A stretch of 64,000 bases of DNA from contig NZ_JAFIDA010000001.1 of assembly GCF_017834145.1 (NCBI RefSeq), positions 806,001 through 870,000 of the forward strand. Reading direction: 5' to 3'. The notes below the pieces were generated by a model. That model was given only the letters and a program-made list of their open reading frames with translations. It was not told the DNA's origin and did not search any database. Position 1 is the first letter of the stretch; every line of letters begins with the position of its first letter. The position numbers and the translations under genes were made by a program. Origin of the DNA: Leucobacter exalbidus (GTDB taxonomy: Bacteria; Actinomycetota; Actinomycetes; Actinomycetales; Microbacteriaceae). This document shows positions 52,775-59,951 of this stretch, in pieces.

Positions 52775-53571
52775 GCGACTGCTTTCTGTGGGACGGGAAG
52801 GAGGCATTGCCGGGCGCACCCGGTGCCCGGCACCCCGAAGTCTGGAACGGTGATGTGTTGGTCGGTGTCACGCACCGAGACGTACCCGGTGGCGATGGGA
52901 AGCCCGTACAGCGCGCTGAGGGTGTCGCTGGTGAGCAGCTCGGTGGTGGGCCCGACGCGAATGTCGTCGCTGTCGACGATGAGCATGGTGGTGTCGGCGA
53001 TGCGCAGGGCGTGGTCGAGGTGGTGGGTAGTCATGATGATGGCCATCCCCTCGTCGGCGAGCCGGTGCAGCACCTGCAGCACACGGGCCTGATTTTTAAG
53101 GTCGAGCGCCGAGGCCGGCTCATCGAGCACCATCGCGCCGCACTCGGTCGCGAGGGCCCGGGCGATGAGCACCATCTGGCGTTCGCCCCCTGACAGGCCG
53201 CGAAAGTCGCGGTGCGCCAGGTGCCCGATGCCGACGCGCTCAATGGCGGCCATCGCGGCCGCGCGATCGGCCGCTTGCGGGGTGCCGTACGCCCGAATGA
53301 ACCGGGCCCGGCCCATCAACACCATCTCGATCACCGCGAACGAGGTGGCGGTCGAGTGTGACTGCGGCACATAGCCGACGTGCACGCTGTGCGCCACTGA
53401 TCCGGAGCTGGCCTGTTGTACGCCCGCCAGGCACTTAATCATCGTGGTTTTGCCGCGCGCGTTGGGCCCGAGTACCGCCATCACGTGCCCGGGGGCGAGC
53501 TCGACGCTGACGTCGCGAAAGATCCAGCGATCGCCGTCGTAGCTGTGCGATATCTGGTCGGCCTTAATCAT
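52771..53571 (-). CDS. ABC transporter ATPase, FecE/FepC type
   Basis: 266-aa ATPase: Walker A GPNARGKTT at residues 35-43 (the usual GxGKT glycine-alanine pair is changed to Ala-Arg, Lys kept), signature LSGGERQMVLIARAL, Walker B AMVLDEPASALDL and the switch His in TTHHLDHAL. A 50-residue C-terminal extension with two cysteines (GTGCARQCLLP) follows the canonical domain. ATG 53571 overlaps the permease stop by 8 bp. With the permease and binding protein it forms an iron-chelate type importer. Confidence 0.9.
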   Translation of the reverse strand: MIKADQISHSYDGDRWIFRDVSVELAPGHVMAVLGPNARGKTTMIKCLAGVQQASSGSVAHSVHVGYVPQSHSTATSFAVIEMVLMGRARFIRAYGTPQAADRAAAMAAIERVGIGHLAHRDFRGLSGGERQMVLIARALATECGAMVLDEPASALDLKNQARVLQVLHRLADEGMAIIMTTHHLDHALRIADTTMLIVDSDDIRVGPTTELLTSDTLSALYGLPIATGYVSVRDTDQHITVPDFGVPGTGCARQCLLPVPQKAVA

Positions 53572-54685
53572 TGATCCACGCTTTCTTTCCCATGCGTGCG
53601 AGCAGCACGATAAACACCGGCGCCCCAATGACCGCGGTGAGAATGCCCAGCGGCACCTCGGTTGACACGAGCGATCGCGAGAGTGTGTCGACGAGCGTCA
53701 GATACCCGCCGCCGATCATGAGCGATGCGGGCAGCAGCACTCGGTTATCGCTGCCCACGATCAGCCGCGCAATGTGGGGCACGAGCAGCCCGACCCAGCC
53801 GATCGCGCCCGAGACCGCGACGGCCCCGGCGGTGAGCAGCGCTACGGCGATGAGCAAAATGCTCCGGATCGCCTTCGGTTTCAGGCCCAGCGCCTGTGCG
53901 TCTTCGTCGCCGAGGGTGAGCACGTTGAGGCGCCAGCGCAGCGCGAAGATCACAATCCCGCCAATCAGCAGCGGAATCAGCGCCGTGAGCACTTTGGCGT
54001 AGCTGGCGCTCGCGAGCGACCCCAGCAGCCAGAAGGTGATCGAGGGCAGCTCGGTGTAGGGGTCGGCGAGGTAGGTCTGCAGTGAGACCAGCGCGCCGAA
54101 GAACGCGCTCACCACCACTCCGCCGAGCACGATCATCAGCAGCGGGGAGGATGACCCGATGCGGCCAATAAACATCACGAGTAAGAGGGCGACGATGCCG
54201 AAGGCGAAGGCGCCGCCGATCAGCCAGCCGGTTCCCAGGCCGAGCACCATAATCAGCACCCCGCCAAATGAGGCCCCGGCAGATACCCCAAGCACCTCGG
54301 GGCTGACGAGGGGGTTGCGGAAGACGCCCTGCAGCACCGCGCCCGCCAGCGCAAGCGCCGAACCAACGATGAGCGAGAGCAGCACGCGCGGCATGCGCAC
54401 ATCGAACACGATCGTCGCTTCCTTCGCGAACCAGGTCTGCTCGATCGGCAGCAGCTGCCCGGCGAGCATGCGCGCCACTTCCACGGGCGGCACCACATAC
54501 CGGCCGACGGCGAGCGCAATGATCGCGATCACGATGACGCCCACGGCAATGAGCGGCAGGGTGACGAGCCGCGTGCGGCGCGTGGGGTCGAGGTCATGCT
54601 GCGCTGCGGCTGCCGCGCTCGTGTCCACCGGGGTGGTCGCGGGCTCAGGCTCGATGCGCGGCCTCGGGTGTGATGTAAGCCGCAT
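53564..54685 (-). CDS. ABC transporter permease, FecCD family
   Basis: 373-aa permease with about ten helices. The FecCD pattern is clear: RMPRVLLSLIVGSALALAGAVLQGVFRNPLVSPEVLGVSAGASFG, then GAIGWVGLLVPHIARLIVGSDNRVLLPASLMIGGGYLTLVDTLSR and TEVPLGILTAVIGAPVFIVLL (each in shorter conserved parts). A 40-residue charged N-terminus precedes the first helix. ATG 54685 starts 5 bp after the binding-protein stop; a 39-codon extension inside that gene is rejected. A single permease gene implies a homodimer. Confidence 0.93.
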   Translation of the reverse strand: MRLTSHPRPRIEPEPATTPVDTSAAAAAQHDLDPTRRTRLVTLPLIAVGVIVIAIIALAVGRYVVPPVEVARMLAGQLLPIEQTWFAKEATIVFDVRMPRVLLSLIVGSALALAGAVLQGVFRNPLVSPEVLGVSAGASFGGVLIMVLGLGTGWLIGGAFAFGIVALLLVMFIGRIGSSSPLLMIVLGGVVVSAFFGALVSLQTYLADPYTELPSITFWLLGSLASASYAKVLTALIPLLIGGIVIFALRWRLNVLTLGDEDAQALGLKPKAIRSILLIAVALLTAGAVAVSGAIGWVGLLVPHIARLIVGSDNRVLLPASLMIGGGYLTLVDTLSRSLVSTEVPLGILTAVIGAPVFIVLLARMGKKAWIND

Positions 54686-54689
54686 GGGT

Positions 54690-55868
54690 CTAGCGTTCGA
54701 ACTGGTCATAGTTCGCGGCCTGACCGTTGATGTCGAACCGCAACACATCGTCGATCTCGTCGTCGGTGAGGGTGTACCCGTAGAGGAACTCGTACAGCTC
54801 AACCATTTCGGCGCGCAGATCGTAGCTCGCCGTCTCGGGGTACAGCACCTGGGTGGCCCAGATAAAGCTCAGCGTCGATTCGGCGCTGGGCGGATCCCAC
54901 CAGAAGCCGCCCGAGGGCATTGCATAGATGCGCTTGTTCTGCACGGCCTGCAGACCAGCGAGGGCCGGATCTGCGTAGATATCGGCCGGCACGAGCGGTG
55001 ACATCGCCGAGGTGAAGATCACCTCTGGATCCCACTCGAGAATCTGCTCGATGCTGGTGGCGCTCGCGGTCTGGTATTCGACGCCTGCGGCCACGTTCGT
55101 GGCACCCGACATGGTCATCCAGGTGTTCATGTAGGCGTCGGTCGAGCTCATGCCCGCGTTGTAGCCGCCATCACCCGCGGAACGCAGGAAGATCGTGGTG
55201 GGGCTGTGGGTCTGCTTGGCGGCGAACGCTTCGATGTCGGCGATGGTACCGTGCATGCGCTCCAGCAGTTCTTCGCCGCGCGCTTCTTGGCCCAGCAGCG
55301 TCGAGAACATTTCGATCCACGCCTCGAGGTCTTTTTGTGTGCCGTACTCGAGGCCGATCACGGGGTACCCCGCGTCTTCAATGGGTGAGACGTACACGTC
55401 GCTGTCGCCCTGGTCGGCCCACTGAATCACTACGTCGGGGTCGATCTCGGCGATGGTTTCGACATTGGGCACAAAGTCTGAGCCCGAGATCACGGTGTTG
55501 GTGAGGGCACCGGGGAACATCGTGGCGAACACGCTTCCGTCATCGCGTTTGATGGTCGATTCGTTGATCCCCACAATGCGGTCGTAGCTTTGATCGATCG
55601 CGGTCAGCATCGACGGGGCCGGAATCACGGTGGTCGCGATCTTCTCGATCGGCTCGGTGAAGGTGTGCGTGACGCCGCGCTGGTCGGTGACCACGATCGG
55701 CTCGTCGAGCGTCTTCGCGCCGCCAGCCTCGGCGCTGGGCTCAGCGGTGGCGACGGCTTCGCGAGCGCTGCAGCCGCCCAGCAGTGCGGCGGCGGCAAGC
55801 CCGAGTACGAGCACTCCCGCGGTGTTGCGGGTAACGCGCCTCATGGGCGTCGTTCTCAAAATGGGCAT
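54690..55868 (-). CDS. Iron-type ABC transporter substrate-binding lipoprotein
   Basis: 392-aa class III (TroA/FepB-like) binding protein. Signal with lipobox LLGGC (Cys33), mature part IVVTDQRGVTHTFTEPIEKIATTVIPAPSMLTAIDQSYDRIVGINES, DPDVVIQWADQGD, LEWDPEVIFTSAM and PSGGFWWDPPSAESTLSFIWATQVLYPE (in parts). Lgt and LspA of this window would process it. A near-consensus DtxR/IdeR box upstream points to an iron compound as substrate; siderophore, haem or other chelate cannot be told apart. ATG 55868 has AAGGGA 9 nt upstream. Confidence 0.9.
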   Translation of the reverse strand: MPILRTTPMRRVTRNTAGVLVLGLAAAALLGGCSAREAVATAEPSAEAGGAKTLDEPIVVTDQRGVTHTFTEPIEKIATTVIPAPSMLTAIDQSYDRIVGINESTIKRDDGSVFATMFPGALTNTVISGSDFVPNVETIAEIDPDVVIQWADQGDSDVYVSPIEDAGYPVIGLEYGTQKDLEAWIEMFSTLLGQEARGEELLERMHGTIADIEAFAAKQTHSPTTIFLRSAGDGGYNAGMSSTDAYMNTWMTMSGATNVAAGVEYQTASATSIEQILEWDPEVIFTSAMSPLVPADIYADPALAGLQAVQNKRIYAMPSGGFWWDPPSAESTLSFIWATQVLYPETASYDLRAEMVELYEFLYGYTLTDDEIDDVLRFDINGQAANYDQFER

Positions 55869-55970
55869 CACAAATAGTCCCTTCGGCCCCACCTTGGGGC
55901 GTCACATCACGACAGGAAGACGTGATCAGCAGTTGTTTTGCCCGGCATCTTGGGCAACCTTGATCACTGT

Positions 55971-56005
55971 ATTGTATTCATCTGACCAAGGCAAGCCTTA
56001 CCTAC
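55971..56005 (-). promoter_or_regulatory. Iron-regulated promoter with DtxR/IdeR box
   Basis: Minus-strand GTAGGTAAGGCTTGCCTTG (55987-56005) matches the 19-bp DtxR/IdeR consensus TWAGGTWAGSCTWACCTWA at 16 positions. The -10 TACAAT is at 55971-55976, so the box covers the -35 region, the arrangement expected for repression by iron-loaded DtxR. It faces the binding-protein gene starting at 55868. Confidence 0.82.
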
Positions 56006-56050
56006 ATCTGATGTGTCTTGGGTGTCCGGAAGCACGCAGCACACCAACGG

Positions 56051-56056
56051 TAGACT
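56051..56056 (+). promoter_or_regulatory. -10 hexamer TAGACT for leaderless MarR gene
   Basis: TAGACT, 6 nt before ATG 56063, no Shine-Dalgarno. The DtxR box ends 45 bp upstream, so iron control of this gene as well is possible. Confidence 0.5.
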
Positions 56057-56062
56057 GAGGCC

Positions 56063-56521
56063 ATGACTGACGAGACCATTGCCTCAATCGAGTACGAAGC
56101 ACTCGTATTTTCGCGGCACCTCTCGGGCCTTCCCGGGCATGCCCGCAGATCGCGCGGCACCCTCGACCACAGCGCCTATACGCTGCTGAATCTGCTCGAG
56201 GTGGGCGGCCCCGCCACCATTAGCGAGTTGGCGGGCATCACCGATCTCGACGCATCTACCCTCAGCCGGCAAACGGCGGCGCTGCTGCGCGATGGCCTCG
56301 CTAGCCGTGTGGCGAACCCCGAGGGCGGCGTCGCCCGCAAATTTGAAATCACCGAGCAGGGCCGCGTCGCCGTCACCGAGGAGCGCGATGCAAGCCGCGC
56401 AGTGCTCGCAAGCATCATCGGCGATTGGAGCGCCCCCAACCGCGAGTCTTTCGCCGAACTGCTCTCGCAGTTCAACCGCGCCATCGAGGCCCGGTCGGGG
56501 CGCTCCTGGCCACGCGCCTAG
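56063..56521 (+). CDS. MarR family transcriptional regulator
   Basis: 152-aa winged-helix regulator: SAYTLLNLLEVGGPATISELAGITDLDASTLSRQTAALLRDGLASRV carries the recognition helix, and GGVARKFEITEQGRVAV the wing. It is divergent from the transporter operon, with 194 bp between starts, and its 3' end overlaps the convergent monooxygenase gene by 4 bp. Likely targets are its own gene and neighbours, but no palindromic MarR site was firmly identified. Confidence 0.9.
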   Translation: MTDETIASIEYEALVFSRHLSGLPGHARRSRGTLDHSAYTLLNLLEVGGPATISELAGITDLDASTLSRQTAALLRDGLASRVANPEGGVARKFEITEQGRVAVTEERDASRAVLASIIGDWSAPNRESFAELLSQFNRAIEARSGRSWPRA

Positions 56522-57603
56522 CGCAGGTAGCGCACGATACTCGCGGCGGCCGCTTTGCCGGCACGGTTGGCGCCCACCGTTGACTGCGAGGGCCCGAAGC
56601 CGATGAGGTGCAGCCGGTCGTCGCCCACCACCTGCGTGCCTTTGACCGCGATCCCGCCAGCAGCGTTTCGCAACTGCAGCGGTGCGAGGTGAGCGAGGTC
56701 GGCTTTAAACCCGGTGGCCCACACGATCACATCGATCGAGGTGAATGACCCGTCTGCTTCACGCACGCCCCACGGTTCAATGCGGGTAAACATGGGTCGC
56801 CGCTGCAGCGCACCGCGCGCCTCGGCTGCCTTGGCATAGTTGGTGCGGGGCAGCCCGGTGTACGACACCACGCTGCCCGTCGGCCGCCCCGCTTCAACGT
56901 CAGCGGTGACCCGCGCGATGGTGTCGCGGCCGGCTTCATCGTTGAACGCCGACTCCCGCCATTTCGGCGGCGTGCGCGTGTACCAGGCGGTGGTGGCGGT
57001 GCGCGAGATTTCCTCGAGGTGCTGCAGCGCCGAGATGCCGCCGCCCACGATCGCCACCCGCTTGCCCGCTAGATCGGGCAGCTGCCCGTAATCGCGCGTG
57101 TGCAGCTGCTCCCCCGCGAAGGTCTCAACACCTTCGATTACCAGTAGCACCGGGTTGTTCCATGTGCCAGTGGCGTTGATGATCGCGCGGGCCCGCCACT
57201 GCCCCTGCGATGTCGTGACGGTGAGCGATCGGCTTCCCGCCTCATCGCTTTCGCGCACCTGCTGCACCTGCACGGGGCGCACAATCGGCAACCGGTGCAG
57301 CGCTTCAAACTGCGCGAAGTACTGAGGAATCGCGTCTCGGCTGCGCTCCTGCCCCGTCATCGGGGGCTGTGGCAGGTCAGGAAGATCAAAAATACTGTTC
57401 AGGTTAGCCACCAGCAGCGAATCCCAGCGGTGCTGCCAGGCACCGCCTGGCGCCGAGTTCGCGTCGAACATCACAAACGTGCGCTCCCCCTCGGGGTCGT
57501 GCAACGCGCTCGTGAATCCGCGCCGCTGCAGGTGGTACCCCGCCGAGAGTCCCGCCTGTCCAGCCCCAATAATGACGACGGTTGCCTGCTGTTCGCTCTC
57601 CAC
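56518..57603 (-). CDS. FAD-dependent, NAD(P)-binding monooxygenase-like protein
   Basis: 361-aa flavoprotein with two Rossmann motifs: VVIIGAGQAGLSAGYHL (residues 9-25, FAD) and VAIVGGGISALQHL (about 188-201, NAD(P)H). ATGTWNNP and VIVWATGFKADL are the ATG motifs of flavin-containing monooxygenases; PGGAWQHRWDSL is a further family segment. The substrate is unknown; N- or S-oxidation, Baeyer-Villiger type or a siderophore-related step are all possible. The start is GTG 57603, without a clear Shine-Dalgarno. It is divergent from pknL. Confidence 0.85.
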   Translation of the reverse strand: MESEQQATVVIIGAGQAGLSAGYHLQRRGFTSALHDPEGERTFVMFDANSAPGGAWQHRWDSLLVANLNSIFDLPDLPQPPMTGQERSRDAIPQYFAQFEALHRLPIVRPVQVQQVRESDEAGSRSLTVTTSQGQWRARAIINATGTWNNPVLLVIEGVETFAGEQLHTRDYGQLPDLAGKRVAIVGGGISALQHLEEISRTATTAWYTRTPPKWRESAFNDEAGRDTIARVTADVEAGRPTGSVVSYTGLPRTNYAKAAEARGALQRRPMFTRIEPWGVREADGSFTSIDVIVWATGFKADLAHLAPLQLRNAAGGIAVKGTQVVGDDRLHLIGFGPSQSTVGANRAGKAAAASIVRYLR

Positions 57604-57652
57604 TCACGGTGCAACGCCCGCCGCCCCCCGCTCATTCCAGGTTTCCCTGCCA

Positions 57653-57658
57653 TAGACT
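57653..57658 (+). promoter_or_regulatory. -10 hexamer TAGACT for leaderless kinase gene
   Basis: TAGACT, 6 nt before GTG 57665; no Shine-Dalgarno is seen in the interval. Confidence 0.5.
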
Positions 57659-57664
57659 CTTAAG

Positions 57665-59800
57665 GTGACCCAAGCGCCTACCGACCCGATGATCGGGCAC
57701 ACGTTCGACGGACGTTACGCGATTCGATCGCGTATCGCCCGCGGCGGCATGGCGATGGTGTACCTCGCGAACGATGTGCGGCTCGAGCGCCGCGTCGCCG
57801 TCAAGGTGATGCATGAGCACCTCGCCGAAGACGAAAACTTTCGCCGCCGCTTCGACCAAGAAGCCCGCAGCGCGGCAGGATTGTCACACCCCAACCTCGT
57901 CAACGTGTTTGATCAGGGCTTCGATGCCGGCCGCAACTATCTCGTCATGGAGTACCTGCCGAGCATCACCCTGCGCGATCTGCTCAAGCGCCAGCGCACC
58001 CTCACGATCGAGCAGACGCTCGAAATCGGCGAAGCGATTCTGGCCGGTCTGTCGGCTGCGCACCACGCCGGCATCGTGCACCGCGATCTGAAACCCGAGA
58101 ACGTGATGCTCGCCGATGACGGCCGCATCAAGCTCGGTGACTTCGGTCTCGCCCGCGCCGTCAGCGCAAACACCACCACGGGGCAGGCGCTGCTGGGTAC
58201 GATCGCGTACCTCTCCCCCGAGCTCGTCACGCGTGGCATCGCCGATGAACGCAGCGACCTGTATGCCTTTGGCATCATGCTGTACGAGATGCTCACCGGC
58301 GCGCAGCCCTTTGTTGGCGAGCAGCCGATGCAAATCGCGTACCAGCACGCCCACTCCGATGTGCCGGCGCCCTCGCTCGCAAGCGAGGAGTCGACTCCCG
58401 AGCTTGATGCTTTGGTGCGCTGGCTCACACAGCGCGACCCCGAGTATCGCCCGCGCGATGCCGGGGCCGCCCTCGATCACCTGCGCGGCATCATTAGCGG
58501 CACCGCTGACCCGGTACCGCAGCCCGCCGCGACCACGGTGATGCCGGGGCTCGCCCCCACCACCGCGTTCACCCCCTCCACCACGGTGCTCAGCGATGCC
58601 CAACTCGACGAGCTGGGCGGCGCCGATGACGACGCTGATACTGACGAACCGCCCGTCCCCGAGACGCCCATCGACCGTGCGGCGTTCGTGGCGCACCGCC
58701 GTGGTCGCCGCGGGCGCATCGTCGCTGCGGTAGCGATCGTGGCGATTCTCGCCGCGGGCGGCACCGGCTGGTGGTTTGGCCAGGGCCCAGGCTCTGCCGC
58801 GACCGTACCCGAGGTCACCGCCCTCAGCGTCGACGACGCGCTCGCGACGATCTCGAATGTGGGGCTGAGCGCCGATGTGGTGGGCTGCCCGAGCGTCGAG
58901 GTACCCGCGGGTGACGCGGTTGGCACTGAACCCGAGGCCGGATCAAAGGTTGACCGCGGCGCCACCATTCGCCTGTGCCAGTCAACCGGGCCGCGCATTC
59001 TCACGGTGCCCACCCTCGTCGGTCTCACCCTCGATGAGGCGAAGACAGCAATCGACGATGCGAAGTTCTCGTTTGGGTCGGCATCTGACGAGCGTTTCTT
59101 TGACAGCCCGAAGGGCACGGTGCTCGCCGCCCTCGACGCCGATAAGGAGCCGCTCGAGGGCACCTACCCCGAACAGGGCGAGGTGAATCTGGTGGTCTCG
59201 GCCGGCCCGGTTCCCAGTGTCGCTGGCAGCGCCGAGAAGGCGGCCATCGCTGCCCTCACCAAGGTGGACCTCGTCATCGATGAGGAGTCTCGGGCTGAGC
59301 TGTATGACGCCGACGTCGCCAAGGGTGACGTCATCTCGGTTGCCCTTTCGGCAGACCCGCTGCGCCCGGGTGACCTGGTGTCGCTCACGGTGTCAGCGGG
59401 CAAGATTCCCGCTGTCGCGGGCGAAAGCAAGAAGAAGGCCATCTCGGCCATCAAGAAGGCGGGCCTCACCCTCGATGAGAGCCAGGTGACAGAGACCTGG
59501 AACGCAGATGTGCCCGTCGGCGACGTGATCGATATGACGTTCCAAGAGGCCCCGGTGCGCCCGGGCGACCCCGTCGGCCTGTCGGTGTCGCTCGGCCCCG
59601 AGCTGTTCCCGGTGCCCGATATCTCGGGCATGCCCCTGCAAGACGCGATGAACGCGGTTGAGGCCGCCGGCTTCGTGCCGACCACGCTCGTACCCGACGC
59701 GCTGCGCAGCCTCGCGAAGGCGACCGGCACTGATCCTGCTGCAGCCTCCGAGCTCCCCGCAGGCACCGAGATCCGGGTCAAAAGCACCATCTCGCTCTAG
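57665..59800 (+). CDS. Transmembrane serine/threonine kinase with five PASTA repeats (PknL position)
   Basis: 711-aa receptor kinase. Hanks kinase domain (about 18-275): GGMAMVY loop, Lys47 in VAVKVM, HRDLKPEN with Asp141, DFG at 159-161. An acidic Pro/Thr linker, a basic juxtamembrane patch (RRGRRGR), one helix (IVAAVAIVAILAAGGTGWWFG) and five extracellular PASTA units (starting near ATVPEV, LTVPTL, VPSVAG, IPAVAG, FPVPDI) follow. PASTA units sense muropeptides or lipid II in this family. Context (Rv2175c-like gene before, DAHP synthase after) equals pknL of M. tuberculosis, though that kinase lacks PASTA repeats. GTG start with TAGACT at 6 nt. Confidence 0.94.
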   Translation: MTQAPTDPMIGHTFDGRYAIRSRIARGGMAMVYLANDVRLERRVAVKVMHEHLAEDENFRRRFDQEARSAAGLSHPNLVNVFDQGFDAGRNYLVMEYLPSITLRDLLKRQRTLTIEQTLEIGEAILAGLSAAHHAGIVHRDLKPENVMLADDGRIKLGDFGLARAVSANTTTGQALLGTIAYLSPELVTRGIADERSDLYAFGIMLYEMLTGAQPFVGEQPMQIAYQHAHSDVPAPSLASEESTPELDALVRWLTQRDPEYRPRDAGAALDHLRGIISGTADPVPQPAATTVMPGLAPTTAFTPSTTVLSDAQLDELGGADDDADTDEPPVPETPIDRAAFVAHRRGRRGRIVAAVAIVAILAAGGTGWWFGQGPGSAATVPEVTALSVDDALATISNVGLSADVVGCPSVEVPAGDAVGTEPEAGSKVDRGATIRLCQSTGPRILTVPTLVGLTLDEAKTAIDDAKFSFGSASDERFFDSPKGTVLAALDADKEPLEGTYPEQGEVNLVVSAGPVPSVAGSAEKAAIAALTKVDLVIDEESRAELYDADVAKGDVISVALSADPLRPGDLVSLTVSAGKIPAVAGESKKKAISAIKKAGLTLDESQVTETWNADVPVGDVIDMTFQEAPVRPGDPVGLSVSLGPELFPVPDISGMPLQDAMNAVEAAGFVPTTLVPDALRSLAKATGTDPAAASELPAGTEIRVKSTISL

Positions 59801-59895
59801 CTGAGCGCGCCACCCCCGGCGGCATCGGCTTCGCGCCCCGGGGATCGCGCTGCCTGAGCCACGCATCGCCCGGGCAACGCACCGCCCGGGAGCAG

Positions 59896-59935
59896 AAAAG
59901 CGCCCCACCTCCTGACTCGAAGGTGGGACGCTTTT
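59896..59935. terminator. Bidirectional terminator between kinase and DAHP synthase genes
   Basis: 15-bp arms with one mismatch (59896-59910 / 59921-59935), 10-nt loop, with AAAA before and TTTT after the stem, so both strands end in a U-run. Confidence 0.8.
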
Positions 59936-59951
59936 ATGTGGGGTGCTGGGG

